Source: Nematopogon swammerdamellus
Taxonomy: Eukaryota > Arthropoda > Insecta > Lepidoptera > Adelidae
Reading direction: 5' to 3'
Length of the DNA stretch: 64,000 nucleotides
Assembly (NCBI GenBank): GCA_946902875.1
Contig: OX336340.1
Coordinates: 25,063,566 to 25,127,565, forward strand
Of this stretch, positions 19,345 to 29,944 are shown piece after piece. The notes below the pieces were generated by a model. It did not search any database. It saw only the letters and a program-made list of their open reading frames with translations, and was not told the DNA's origin. Made by a program: the position numbers and the translations under genes. Each line of letters begins with the position of its first letter. The stretch's first letter is position 1.

Positions 19345-20055
19345 TGAACTTGAACTTCTGCACCTCCCAGCCAGGAGTTCTCCCACATCGGTGCAATACC
19401 GAAGACACCAGAAGGTGCGTAATTTTGTCAGGATTTAAAGAAGACACGCTCCAGGATCGGTGGGAAAGGGAGATAATCAACCGGCTTATGTTTCACCCTG
19501 AAACCAATATAGGAGTTTGTGGAAAGAAACTCTTTCCAATGGCGAAAACCGCATCAAAATCTGTTAAGTGTTTCCGGAGTTTACCTCAAATATACTTACA
19601 GACACGTTCCCTTTTATATAAGAAGTTGAGATAGAGTAGATAAGGAAGGAAGAGAAACGTCGACTTGGCCAACTGAATAACTACAGACAGAGAACGTAAC
19701 GATCCGATTCAGGCAGGATAAACGCTTATCAAACTGGGTGAACCACTATCTCATATCGCACGAGACCGCTACAATAGCTCTTGTGAAAGCCGGCTGACCA
19801 CTAGAGTTATACCTATCTTCTCGGTTGAGTTTATGTATTTGCAAAGATCCAGAAGTACCTAGCCAATCCGTGCGCCGCTGAGCCTTACCTGGAAGCTTAT
19901 CGTCAATGGTTCACATCTTGTCATTCAGTTAATGGTGTTGTACAACAGTACCACTGATGAATGTACATAAGGTCCACTGTACCACTGATAATGTACAGGT
20001 ACAGTCCATTGACGATGGCCCTATACACGACATATAGGTAATGTTAATAGGCAGA
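19345..20055. other. Unassigned; contains a 96-codon open frame
   Basis: Plus-strand frame 19344-19634 (96 codons, includes GFKEDTLQDRWEREIINRL) is directly next to the 54-bp repeat but matches nothing I know. 19900-20025 holds a loose inverted pair (CGTCAATGG and CCATTGACG) and repeated GTACCACTGAT pieces. Confidence 0.35.
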
Positions 20056-20059
20056 GTGG

Positions 20060-20385
20060 TCAGATTCTTGAGTATTCATATTTATGCTGTAAATATTAAT
20101 GTTCTTGTGAACGGTAGTATGGGTTAATTATTGTATATTACTTTAATATAATAATAATACACCCGGTGTTATGGGCTGACATCACGGATGTTGTAGGTGA
20201 TGTAGACAACCGTGTCAGTTTCCTTAAAAAAAAAAAAACTTATAAGGTACCTACTAACAAAACATTGTGACTTGCGAAGTTTGCTTGTCAGTTCTTCTTC
20301 GCATTGAATTTAGAACTGGCGGAATTTTCGACATGTCCAAGCGTAGGTTACCTACATACCTATGGATGAAATTATAGGTACTAAT
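20060..20385 (+). repeat. Dispersed repeat carrying a nested SINE tail
   Basis: Outer sequence (CAGATTCTTGAGTATTCATA, GAACGGTAGTATGGGTTAAT, CTTATAAGGTACCTACTAAC, TTGTCAGTTCTTCTTCGC, TAGAACTGGCGGAATTTTCG) matches the reverse complement of 28918-29135. The SINE piece at 20160-20234 is absent from that copy. Confidence 0.8.
20160..20234 (+). mobile_element. SINE 3' tail, nested insertion
   Basis: CACCCGGTGTTATGGGCTGA, CATCACGGATGTTGTAGGTG, then AGACAACCGTGTCAG and an A-run. Flanked by outer-repeat sequence on both sides. Confidence 0.85.
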
Positions 20386-20394
20386 AATAATATG

Positions 20395-20585
20395 TAAGTA
20401 GTATTCGTTTGTAGTTTATCATTATATTGCTTTACTACTTAATACATTGCCACAAACTATTCTTGTTCGCCTGCATATACTTCTCCCACATCCCAAAGAT
20501 TATTTAGAATAGAATGCCTCTCGGCATTAAGCTCCCCTATTGTGCCTAATTTGTATAAATTGGTGTTCAATAAATAATATATAAA
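20395..20585 (+). repeat. LINE 3' end (CATCCCAAAG...TTCAATAAATAA)
   Basis: CCACAAACTATTCTTGTTCG, CTTCTCCCACATCCCAAAG, GAATAGAATGCCTCTCGGCA and GGTGTTCAATAAATAATAT. The reverse complement is present at 48897-49100. A poly(A)-signal-like CAATAAA at the end suggests a non-LTR 3' UTR. Confidence 0.75.
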
Positions 20586-20589
20586 TTTT

Positions 20590-21215
20590 CGCTATTCGTT
20601 TCTACAATATTGCAAACCATTACGTATTAAAAATCGTCTAAGGAAGGGAAATGATCGTTATTGAATTATTTATTTTATTTGTACAAATAAATCCAAAGCA
20701 ATCATGAAATAATTTTAACAATATTAATGAGTATACATATCTATAAATTTAAGTTAACATAAGATTTCATCAATGTAAAGTAGGTATTTCAAAAATAATG
20801 TAATTCTTTTTTTTTCGATATTCATTTTGCCACTATTTTGCCAACAGTTTTAAAATAACATAACTAGACTGAAGCCACAGGTGGTTTTGGAATAGGGTGA
20901 TTTCGTAAACTTCGTACAAAACTCACAGATACTACTCAGCTGTTACTGAAAAAAAACATTTGTACTACAGCAGCCAAAAATCGTTCCCAGGTCGGTGTTA
21001 CATGGTTCGGCGCAGGACTTCTGAAATGCTAGCCACCCCTGTAATAGATCCTTTTGATGCAATGTAACCTCCATTTGCGGTAAACTATTACTGACAGAGT
21101 CAATATAGATCTTATCATTTTCAATGACACAAATTATAGGGTGTGCCGTAATGTTATTCCGAATGCAATACGGGTGATTGCGTGATCCTCAGTGGGCATT
21201 TGTTCTTTGTATTTT
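20590..21215. other. AT-rich sequence, no gene seen
   Basis: No repeat family or coding frame recognised. Confidence 0.4.
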
Positions 21216-21219
21216 TATT

Positions 21220-21566
21220 TTTTTTATTTTATGGAAACTGACACGGTTGGCTACATCATCTGCAATGTCAGCCCATAACCACCCATAACACCGGGTGAAC
21301 TAGGCGCCATGTCATTGCTTCCCTTCATTTCATGTCGGCTACACTGAACTGGATGGAAAACACGAACTATTTACATAGCTGTTTCGAACGACGTTTCATT
21401 CATTGTGGTGGTACCAACCCGGGCGGGTTAAACCCTACCACCTAGTAAGGTAAGAAGGGAAGGGGCCTACAGTTTTACGTGGAATCCGAACCACGGTTAG
21501 CCTCCAACGGTCGAGCGGTCATTCAAGTACTGACCGCGCCCCGACCGACCGCACCACTGAGCTGAG
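21220..21566 (-). mobile_element. tRNA/5S composite SINE with an internal head deletion
   Basis: Minus strand: tail (ATGGAAACTGACACGGTTGG complement), body and B-box region are present. The 5S-like block is shortened (CAAGTACTGACCGCGCCCCG runs straight into CCGACCGACC), and the A-box end is partial (CACCACTGAGCTGAG). Confidence 0.82.
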
Positions 21567-21567
21567 C

Positions 21568-21670
21568 GAGCAGTATCAAAGAACCGTTCATACAGTATAG
21601 TATGAACGGAATTTAGTTTCGAATGGTAATGCTGGATGAAGAGGGCTGAGAAGGACGGAGGGGTAGGGGG

Positions 21671-21702
<32 letters not shown>
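21568..21702. repeat. Repeat ending in a (GA)n tract
   Basis: CAGTATCAAAGAACCGTTCA, then GGTAATGCTGGATGAAGAGG and a (GA)n run at about 21674-21701. The same unit occurs at 27463-27571 (CAGTATCAAAGAAAACATAA, GTGCCGGATGGAAAAGGG, (GA)n). A TTCATACAGTATAGTATGAA hairpin is present here only. Confidence 0.7.
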
Positions 21703-21705
<3 letters not shown>

Positions 21706-21804
21706 TATCATATTTGCGTTTAAATCGGATTTGCTATTAAACCAAGTCTAACACGAGCAGGTCCGCGGGCAAAAGCAAAAGCAAGTATAATATAACAATT
21801 TGTA

Positions 21805-22240
21805 ATATAACTAGCTGTGCCCGCTCTCATATTTGACTTCTCTGCTTACCTCATTCATGAGCCATTTAACGTGATGAAAGGTAACCTATAATTGATGGGA
21901 AGAACCAAGCTATCCGTAGAAGCAAACTGTATTAAAATCGGTTCAGTGGTTCTCGAGTTATAAGCGGACAGACATATATCATACAGACAGAAAGCAGACA
22001 TTTTATTAAAGACAAGCTGTGCCCGCGGCTCCGCCCGCTCTCATATTTCACTTCACTGCTAACCTCATAAGCCATTTAGCGTGATAGTAAGTAGCCTATA
22101 GTTGATGGGAAGAATCGAGCTATCCGTAGAATTTTGTTTTATTAAAATCGGTTCAGTGGTTCTCGAGTTATAAGCGGACAGACAGACACTCAGACATACA
22201 GAAAGCAGACGTTGGATTTTATTATAGGTAAGGAAGGAAG
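21805..22240 (+). repeat. Two RTE-like tails in tandem
   Basis: Copies at 21810-22010 and 22012-22240 share TGTGCCCGC(GGCTCCGCCCG), CATAAGCCATTTAACGTGAT, AAATCGGTTCAGTGGTTCTC and TTATAAGCGGACAGACA. Copy 1 has lost GGCTCCGCCCG-type bases at its start. The second inserted in, or was duplicated onto, the end of the first. Confidence 0.78.
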
Positions 22241-22309
22241 GAAGGATAAGGATACGTAATAATTATATGAACATACGCGAGAGGCCTGACAAGAATAGAA
22301 GAGCTGCGT

Positions 22310-22570
22310 GACGTCGCCCTGCAGTCCGACGGATACGGAGCTCTCCGAGATGGGGGTGGTGGTGGCCTACGTGTCTAGTACCACCACCTATCGCGCTTGC
22401 CTCGCGTCGTCCCGGAGAGCTCCGTAGCCACGACCTGCACCCGCCGGCGCGCTTGGGGCTTGTCTCCCGCCGTCGGCGAAACTTTACCGTTTTCTATTTT
22501 TTTTTTTGTCTCTTTGTATTAAATTTGTATGTATTTTTAAAATTGTATAGAATTAATATAAATATGTACA
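22310..22570 (+). repeat. GC-rich inverted repeat plus tail
   Basis: TACGGAGCTCTCCGAG at 22334 pairs with CGGAGAGCTCCGTA at 22412-22425, around inner GGTGGTGG / CCACCACC sequence. 22405-22570 is the reverse complement of 5690-5842. The open frame 22453-22671 is incidental. Confidence 0.65.
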
Positions 22571-22956
22571 CTAGTATAAGAAAACGTGAAAATAAATATA
22601 TGTACATACATACTTGTCCATCCAGGTATGAAACAAGAGGGTTTTTTTTAGGTTTTCACCTCACACTGTAGTTAAGTGCTTGTAGTTATTACCACAATGT
22701 GCACACTATATGACCTGACTCATGCAGTTATCAGCACGGATAAATCCTTCTTCAAATAGCAAACTCACGTGCGGTCTATGTGCTTAGGCATTTCGTGTTC
22801 AGATGATGCAATAGGAAATTCATTGTTTGTTTTCCTCCTCAAACGTAATTTACGGGACGCAAGCTGGAGTGGAATTCACTGAAACATTTTAGTTGATTGT
22901 GTAATTTCATCCATAGGTAGGTAACCTACGCACGCCGTAGGTAGGTAACTAACACG
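22571..22956. other. No gene seen
   Basis: Unique-looking sequence. A GGTAGGTAACCTACGC / GTAGGTAGGTAAC direct pair occurs at 22916-22950. Confidence 0.4.
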
Positions 22957-23285
22957 CGCAGCTCTGAGTTTTTATATTTTATTTAATGTAACTTTTATTT
23001 CAAGCTTTTTTTTTTAAATCCAAGTCGGTCCATCCGTGAGACGTAATTTTTTTATTACTTCATAAATTACTTTATTACTTGAATAATAACACAGCTAAGA
23101 ACCATCCCGCCCGGTTAAAAAAAAGTTTTCTAATTTAAAAAAACCGCATTCAAATCGGCCCATCCGTTTGGGAGCTACGATGCCACTGACAGACACACAC
23201 ACGCACATACACACCCTCGCACACAGACACAGGGAGGCGTCAAACTTATACATAACAGCCCACTTTTTCGTCGAGGGTTATTACT
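22957..23285 (+). repeat. GGAGTCGG foldback family, arm-less 3' part
   Basis: CGCGCAGCTCTGAGTTTTTA, then AAACCGCATTCAAATCGGCC, CATCCGTTTGGGAGCTACGA, an (AC)n-rich segment and TTTTTCGTCGAGGGTTA. Matches the downstream portion of 5878-6175 and the minus strand of 9951-10410. The two open frames over the (AC)n part are artefacts. Confidence 0.7.
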
Positions 23286-23419
23286 TATTATATTTCTCCT
23301 CAATAAACTCTCCAATACAAAACTGTTACCGAACCAACGCATTGTATGAAATGATCGCTTTTGTGGGTGCCGCACGCCGTAACGAATATTCATGTTAACT
23401 GAACGAGCGAGCACGCTTA

Positions 23420-25179
23420 GGCCCGTATACATAAAGAGTTCTCAGTCTTAGCTCGGCAAAAACTCCGTCTCAAGTCGTCATTTGGCATTCATAGACAATG
23501 CTTGAGACTAGACTCACAACTTCTACTCACAATAATCTCGGCTGAGCCGAGACGAACCCAAGTCTCGAAATATCACGACTTAGCAAAATCCTACGGCTCG
23601 AGACAGTCTTGGCGTTCCAAGTTAGCATCATTTGCATTATTAATCAATGCGAATGATTGAAAAATGGAACGCAGGCTGTCGGTTTGTTTGTATCGGGGTT
23701 TCTTTGTTTATTGGATCACGTAAAAACTACTGACTAATTATTTTTTGTAATGCACGTTCTTTAGATATAAAGGTGCATAAAGAACTACCAAGGTATCGTG
23801 CAATAAAATGTCGACTAGGATATTGACTATTATTAGTAGGAATCTTACAAAACCAATCGAAGGCCATAAATTAATATAGTACATACTTATAATTTTTCTC
23901 TGTGGTATTTTTAATTTGCAGGGGACTATTTTGTATTATGTTAAATTTAACTTTACTGCAGTAGACATAAAGGCAAATATCACATCATATGGCTAACTTT
24001 ACCGGTAACGATGAGTTAATTTGTTTATGGCCTTTCGCTAGATTTCGAAGATTTCAGCTATAAAGTCAAGACAAAGAGGAGAAATTCATTGTTATATACT
24101 TATTTTTAGAAAAAAAAAAACAAAAGAATAGTAACTAAATAAGGATTAAAGGATAACTGTGCTGCCGGTCTGACCATCTGTTTGACAACCTTTCCTGCAT
24201 TCATTTTTAAAGTAGGTATCTAGTTTTTCGACCTTCAACCGCCTTTAAATATTATTTTATCGCCTCGCAACTGTCGAAAAAATTTCAGATATTTTGCTAT
24301 CGCCTAAGTACTTAAAAAGATCAGTACATTGTTTATCTTCAGAATGTGTTTCTGTTCACACAAAAACCGGCCAAGTGCGAGTCGAACTCGCGCACCGAGG
24401 GTTCCGTATCGCCATGTCATGGTTAGCTCCACTCACGCCATCTATGGCGTGTTATGAAATGCTTCATATTAATTAAATGTCATGATTAGTTAAAATGCTT
24501 CACACTCTATTCGGTAGATGGCGCGCGCGCATACACTTTTTGCTTTCTTCTATGGGAGCCCGCGTGAATTTTTTAGTTTTTCTTATTTTTATTATTTGTT
24601 GTTAAATCGGGAATAATAGCACATATTATGTGAAAATTTCAACGAACTACCCTATTACGGTTCAAGAGATACAGCCCTCGGACGAACGGACAGACAGACG
24701 GCGTAGGCTTAGTAATAGGGTCCCGTACCGGATACGGAACCCTAAAAACCAAGTTAATATATATACGCATCGTTTTTGAACGATATTGCTATCTCAATTA
24801 ATTAAATATTACTTCTAAAAAAATATTACTTCAAATAATATTACTGCTTATAGGTTCAGAGATCAAATATTTTGGGGTAATTTCATATTATGGCAACACC
24901 ATTTTTTCTCTGGTACAAACGACGGCGAGCCACCAACAAAAAGGAACGGCTACACTACGCAGTAACGCGCAATATGGTTATATCCTTAGCGTCCACAGCA
25001 AAAAAAAAAAGAAGTTGACTTGAGATTTACTCAGGATTTTCTTGAGTAGGTCTCCGCGGAGACGTTGACGAGATTTAACTATGAATACGATTGAGTGCGC
25101 TCGGCCGAGTAAGATTTGAGAACGACTTGGCCGAGTTGAGCGTAAGAAGCGATTTGAGCACGCTCTATGTATACGGGCC
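23420..25179. mobile_element. DNA transposon with GGCCCGTATACATA ends and TTA target duplication (PIF/Harbinger-like), degenerate
   Basis: Left end TTA then GGCCCGTATACATA (23417-23433); right end TATGTATACGGGCC then TTA (25166-25182). The 3-bp TTA duplication and GG-starting ends fit the PIF/Harbinger superfamily. Subterminal sequence on both sides is rich in CTCGGC/GCCGAG and CTCAAG/CTTGAG motifs in opposite orientations. The element is 1.76 kb, or about 1.37 kb without the nested repeat at 24362-24748. No transposase or Myb-like protein is visible, so it is non-autonomous or decayed. Confidence 0.7.
24362..24748 (-). repeat. GGGTTCCGTA...CACTTGGCCGG dispersed repeat, nested
   Basis: Plus strand begins AACCGGCCAAGTGCGAGTCG and ends GATACGGAACCCTAAAAA. 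It includes the TCTATTCGGTAGATGGCGCG segment and the CACTCACGCCATCTATGGCG piece shared with 29545-29862. It lies inside the 23420-25179 transposon and so is younger than it. Confidence 0.82.
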
Positions 25180-25410
25180 TTAGAGAAACTTCAACCCAAT
25201 GCATTACTCAAGCTTCACGAAAGCTAAAAAGCCAATGCACTATGACACTAACAAACATGTATTGTGTACTTACTTTCACATTACACTGTTTGCTCTGTCT
25301 CGGCGGGCTTAAATGGCGACTCTTGCGTAATTTAGAAGGTACTTTCCAATGTACGACGAACCTACTTGCTCAAGGTGCAGCCTGAATGCAGCGAGTTTTA
25401 AACGCTCGTT

Positions 25411-25449
25411 AAAAGGTTACAAGTTAACAACATTGTCTTGTAACCTTTT
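25411..25449. repeat. Perfect 13-bp-stem hairpin
   Basis: AAAAGGTTACAAG (25411-25423), a 13-base loop, then CTTGTAACCTTTT (25437-25449). It is not followed by a T-run and is not in a recognisable gene, so a terminator role is unlikely. Possibly a small foldback remnant. Confidence 0.6.
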
Positions 25450-25504
25450 GACTATAGACGATGGAATAAATTATGTAATGAAAAATTATTTTTTATTTAA
25501 TAAC

Positions 25505-25600
25505 GTGCATACATCACTTCACGCCCGTTTCCAAGTGGGATAGGCAGAGACAAAGGATCTCCAAGTCGCGTCGTACGGTCCTGACACTATCTCTGAAACC
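25505..25600 (+). repeat. Dispersed repeat (CACGCCCGTTTCCAAGTGGG)
   Basis: Related to 5636-5690: CGTTTCCAAGTGGGATAGGC, AGAGACAAAGGATCTCCAAG and CTGACACTATCTC. Confidence 0.6.
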
Positions 25601-25627
25601 TTTGTATTTTTTTATTTATTTATTTTT

Positions 25628-25808
25628 TATACTTACTGACACGGTTGGCTTCTTCACCTACTACATCCGTGATGTTAGCTCATAACACCTTAGTTAACTA
25701 GGTGCTATATCAGTGCTTCATTTTGGTCGAGCCGGCTACACTGGTCTGGATGGGAAACATGAACTATTTACACACCTAGCCGTTTCGATCGACTTTCATT
25801 CATTTCAT
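25628..25808 (-). mobile_element. Diverged SINE 3' half
   Basis: CTGACACGGTTGGCTTCTTC, CATCCGTGATGTTAGCTCAT, GCCGGCTACACTGGTCTGGA and GCCGTTTCGATCGAC. The family order is intact but many substitutions suggest an older copy. The head is missing. Confidence 0.75.
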
Positions 25809-27295
25809 TTTCAACTTTTAAAACTTTCGATTTTTCTGCAAACTTAAAAAGCTTATTCAATATTAAGTATCAAAATAAACAAACACACACAAATCCATAG
25901 ACATATAAATAATAAGATAGACTGAGGCAAGTCAGGACTGAGTTATAGCTTGATCAATTTAGTTTCTAAATGTTCTACAGAATCAACTGTATTTGTAATT
26001 TATCTTCAAAGAGCCTACCGCATGCCGCTATCTGACATTGTGTCTGTTCGCCTCAGTGATAATAACCGGTTTGGAAAAGGTAGTGATGTCTGCTATCCCT
26101 CCATCCTCCGGCAACGCTACCTCCATACCCCGGGAGTGTTCCCGCCGTCTCCTGGGAAAGTTCCCTCATACTCATCTCCTCTTTCCCTCCTACTCATCTC
26201 CTCTTGCCCTCCTGTCCCCGTAGACACATGAGTCGGAGATAATATCAAAACACGAAAACGTAGGCGCACTGCAGACGTGACGTGACCCAAGCAAAGGCGG
26301 ATTATGAACAGCGACAATAGCGTTACGTTTGCACCCCACGGAGAACATAGGCAGATAAGTGGGTGCGTTGCCACCGCGTTGCCATGAACTGGTGGCATAC
26401 GTCCCGAATGTAGGCGTGGAATTGTATGAGTGATACAGCGCACGTGGTGTTAAAAAAAACGTTTTATAAAACCCGACTACAAAAAAATACTGAAGATATA
26501 ATAATGAAAGTTGATCGAAAATGCTGCAGGTCGGACTGTCTATTCCAATCCTATTCTACACGCCCGACTACTGAATTTCCGATGAACTTTCCTTGTTATT
26601 TTCTTAGTTTTTTCGTAGTCAGTTTTTATCATTTTTTTATAGAATTTTTAAATTCGCTGTATTAACCATTAAGTGTAGTATATTTTTGATATCGCATTTG
26701 AAGCTCTTGACAACGAAAAACCACAGAAAGAGTTGTGAAGAAAAAATATTTTCAAAGTTTGACAATATAGCGCCTGGCGGCCGCCATTTTCAATTGTTAA
26801 ACAAAAATGTACCCTATGACATTCGCGTGAGTGAGACGAATCGAATGACTCCTTACTCAATAAAATCGTTCCAGTACTTTAGGCTATAGAGTGGAACAAA
26901 GATAGTCACATACATACATACGTACATACATATGCACGCTAATAATCATTCCGTTTGGCTTCGCCTTAGTCGGTAAAAACTAGAGCTAGTAGTCTACAAA
27001 GTAGTGCCTCACCGTGCTGGCCCTCGAACTTGCGACACTTGTTTTACTATAAATTAGGGCTAGCAACAACTTCTTTCTACCTATCTCCTCCGTGTTGCCC
27101 CAGTGGAGTGAAACCGTCAACAGAGCGAGACGCGAACAAAACTGTTTTATTTTTTTAGATACTTCTTCGTAAAAGTGAACGAGGGTTGAGCACGGGTAAC
27201 TCCCCAAGGACGCACACGAGTTCGTGTCGGGGGAGTGAATCATAATCTTTCACGCTGATAATCTTAAGCTGAGATATGATTTGTGTTCATCTTTC
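25809..27295. other. Mostly unique sequence, no gene supported
   Basis: 26150-26215 contains a doubled CTCATCTCCTCTTTCCCTCC / CTCATCTCCTCTTGCCCTCC unit. The antisense frame at 26117-26443 (108 codons) and smaller ones show no domain. (ACATACAT)n lies near 26910-26932. A CTCCCCGACACGAACTCGTG-type region at 27195-27240 is unassigned. Confidence 0.4.
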
Positions 27296-27299
27296 TCTG

Positions 27300-27460
27300 C
27301 TTCTTATAAAAGGGAACGTCTCTATGTATGTATGTATGTATGTTTGAGGTAAACTCCGAAACCACTGAACAGATTTTGATGAGGTTTGCACCAATGTAAA
27401 GAACAGTTCTTTAGGCTCACTATAGGCTATATATCATAACACTAAATAGCAATAGGGCTT
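27300..27460. repeat. RTE/SINE-like tail segment
   Basis: AAAAGGGAACGTCTCTATGT, (ATGT)n, GTAAACTCCGAAACCACTGA and ACAGATTTTGATGAGGTTTG. Such ACTCCGAAACCACTGAACAG segments are typical of the 3' ends of insect non-LTR elements read on the minus strand. Confidence 0.5.
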
Positions 27461-27462
27461 AG

Positions 27463-27532
27463 CAGTATCAAAGAAAACATAATATGAGCGGAATTTTGTG
27501 TCCAATGATAGTGCCGGATGGAAAAGGGAGAA

Positions 27533-27570
<38 letters not shown>

Positions 27571-27571
27571 T
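27463..27571. repeat. Repeat ending in a (GA)n tract, second copy
   Basis: See 21568-21702. The shared order is CAGTATCAAAGAA, CGGAATTTTGTGTCCAATGA, CCGGATGGAAAAGG, then (GA)n to 27571. Confidence 0.68.
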
Positions 27572-27883
27572 CTATTGCTCTCTATATTAATTCAATTCTA
27601 TTACAATTTGTTCCTGTAGTATTTTAAAATGTTCAATTACTCAACACAATTGACATTGAAACAGCGAAAACGAAATCGTCGTTGTAAATCTGCACTTCTG
27701 TTTGTGGAGAAGTGGAATTGGATACTGGCACCTTTTTGGGGTGTAGATTCGTCGCAGAGAGCCGGTAACTTAATATCCGTAGCGAATTTGCGTGGGTTTT
27801 CTTTATCAAGCGTACCTCAAGCTCGTTCTACTTGATGTTAGAGGCAACAATCGTCTGAGGGTCAATGATACCGCTTTAAGACG
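27572..27883. other. No gene seen
   Basis: The plus frame 27629-27835 (68 codons) has no recognised domain. Confidence 0.35.
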
Positions 27884-28164
27884 ATACCCATAGCTGGCTG
27901 CTTTGCATAGAAAAAGGTCGTAAGTCGGTGTTGTTTTTTAATTTAAAAAAATTAATGGCAATACAATTTAAAAATCTACAACAATAGTGTTCTGTTATCT
28001 GTTATTTATCAGTGCAATAAAAAAATCGTTTTATTCATTCACTTTTGCGTCAGATGAACAAAAATCGAAATAATTTCTTTTTTCAAAATTGTTCAATGAA
28101 AAAAAAAAAAAAAACAACATCGACTTACGACCTTTTTCTATGCAAAGCAGCCATTTATGGGTAT
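27884..28164. mobile_element. MITE with ~50-bp terminal inverted repeats
   Basis: Left: ATACCCATAGCTGGCTGC, TTTGCATAGAAAAAGGTCGT, AAGTCGGTGTTGTTTTTT. The right end is its near-perfect reverse complement (AACAACATCGACTTACGACC, TTTTTCTATGCAAAGCAGCC, ATTTATGGGTAT). 281 bases, AT-rich interior, no coding. ATACCC ends are adjacent to possible TA target bases. Confidence 0.82.
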
Positions 28165-28194
28165 TGTGTTATATATAAAAGACAAACATTCGCA

Positions 28195-28546
28195 GGTTAT
28201 TTTGTTTTATGATTATGATATACTGCGTTTGTAGACTCTGTGTATAACACACTAAAACTAAATTGATGATTTTTTAAAATAATTTCTGTATGTATGTATA
28301 TTCCTCTATAACTCTTAAACTGATCATCCGAATCCGATGAAATTTATAACAAGTACATTTAAGTATACGTTACACAGGATAGGCTAAATAAAATTCAATT
28401 CCGGTTAAGCTGAGATGTGGCTCTCATACAAACGAAATTGTTCCGCGCGCCGAAATAAACGTAACGCAGGAACGCAGCTCGGCCGTTCCTTATTTTCTTC
28501 TCTTTAAATACGAATTTCACGCGAACGAAGCCGCGGGAAAAGCTAG
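28195..28546 (-). repeat. RTE-like repeat, near full length
   Basis: Plus strand ends CGAATTTCACGCGAACGAAG, CCGCGGGAAAAGCTAGT. It contains GAGATGTGGCTCTCATACAA, TCCGCGCGCCGAAATAAACG and ACTGCGTTTGTAGACTCTGT. It is the reverse complement of 33392-33785 with about 10-15% divergence. Confidence 0.8.
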
Positions 28547-28579
28547 TTATTCATAAGTATTCTCATTATGATTTTATTT

Positions 28580-28720
28580 ATTTCTTGTCAGTTCTTCTTC
28601 GCTGTGATAATCGAACTGGCGGAATGTTACAATGTAAATATGACAAATCTGAGCGCAGTGTACTGCCAATACATGCTAAATAAACAATAAACAATAAACA
28701 ATAAATTTTAAATTCTCACG
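28580..28720 (+). repeat. Dispersed repeat (GTCAGTTCTTCTTCGCTG), second copy
   Basis: Near-identical to 7553-7640 for about 75 bases, then ATACATGCTAAATAAACAAT and an (AACAATA)n tail. Confidence 0.7.
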
Positions 28721-28764
28721 GTCAACTATTTTGCTACCTACCTCTTACATTCCACTATATTAAT

Positions 28765-28910
28765 CGAATCTCAAACATCCAAAGGTTGGCGTAAAGGATT
28801 CTTTGTGAGGGATAAGTCCGCATTTACATCTTATGTAAATGTTCTAATGTGCCTATTACTGTTGAATATTTAGGAGCAATAAAACATTTTCTATTATATT
28901 ATATTCTAAT
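28765..28910 (+). repeat. LINE 3' end (GGATAAGTCCGC family)
   Basis: CAAACATCCAAAGGTTGGCG, GAGGGATAAGTCCGCATTTA, ATTTAGGAGCAATAAAACAT. Opposite orientation to 11195 and 16348. It ends in (TATTA)n. Confidence 0.72.
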
Positions 28911-28917
28911 TTCATTC

Positions 28918-29135
28918 ATAGGTAGGTAACGTACGCTTGGACATGTCGAAAATTCCACTAGTTCTAAATTCAATGCGAAGAAGAACTGACAAACAAACTT
29001 CGCAAGTCACAATGTTTTGTTAGTACCTTATAAGTACCTATTATATTATAGTAACTTACAAATAATTAACCCATACTACCGCTCACAAGAACTTTATTAT
29101 TTACAGCATAAACATGAATACTTAATAATCTGACA
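28918..29135 (-). repeat. Dispersed repeat, copy without the SINE
   Basis: Reverse complement of 20060-20385 minus the SINE tail: GCTTGGACATGTCGAAAATT, GCGAAGAAGAACTGACAAAC, CACAATGTTTTGTTAGTACC, AATAATTAACCCATACTACC. Confidence 0.78.
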
Positions 29136-29439
29136 CTTAAATAGTATATCAAGTCAAAAACAAATTTAGTATAATATTATTGAAAATGGCTGGCCAACTT
29201 ATCTGCTATACCCGTGACATTAGCCTATTACACCACGTTCCTGTCGGGACGAGGTGCCATACCGGTTTTTTAATTTTGCAAATCCGACCACATCCCACGG
29301 ACTGATTACCGAATTGTCAGCCGGGGCACGCGCGTCGCACAGTTCAATATACCTACAAACAGTTGCCGCCGAATTTAAGTCGCTATATCATTTAATTAAA
29401 CTTTTTGCCGCAGCCGCGGTTAGCCCTCGCTGATATAAT
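29136..29439. other. No gene seen
   Basis: Unique-looking sequence. Confidence 0.4.
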
Positions 29440-29544
29440 TAAAATCTTCAATTAAGGCCCTGTCAACCCGTATTCACCCGTAATCCTCTTTCAAGGCGCC
29501 GCCGCTTTCGCTGGTTGGTGTAGGATGCAACACAATCAATCAAT

Positions 29545-29862
29545 AAAAAAACCGGCCAAGTGCGAGTCGAACTCGCGCACCGAGGGTTCCGTATCGCCAT
29601 GTCATGGTTAGCGACACTCACGCCATCTATGGCGTGTTATGAAATGCTTCATATGAGTTAAATGTCATGATTAGTTAAAAATGCTTCACGCTCTATTCGG
29701 TAGATGGCGCGCGCGCATACACTTTTTGGTTTCTTCTATGGGAACCCCCGTGAATTTAGTACTTTTTCTTATTTTTATTATGTTCAAGAGATACAGCCCT
29801 CGGACAGACATACGGCGAAGGCTTAGTAATAGTCTCCCGTAATAGATACGGAACCCTAAAAA
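29545..29862 (-). repeat. GGGTTCCGTA...CACTTGGCCGG repeat inserted in the duplicated segment
   Basis: Begins AACCGGCCAAGTGCGAGTCG and ends GATACGGAACCCTAAAAA. It carries the same CCATCTATGGCGTGTTATGA / GGTAGATGGCGCGCGCGC internal segments as 24362-24748. It is absent from the relative at 62840-63263. Confidence 0.82.
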
Positions 29863-29944
29863 TTAGTTTTTTTTTATACCAAAACTACGGATCGAAACAA
29901 AAAAGTAAAAGGCTACGGATTTAGATATATGTTGGTATATTAAA

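Noticed and set aside
23168..23432. Open frames on both strands over an (AC)n tract
   Set aside because: Microsatellite-driven openness within a dispersed repeat.
26117..26443. 108-codon antisense open frame
   Set aside because: Partly over a pyrimidine-rich duplicated stretch, composition-biased, no recognisable protein features.
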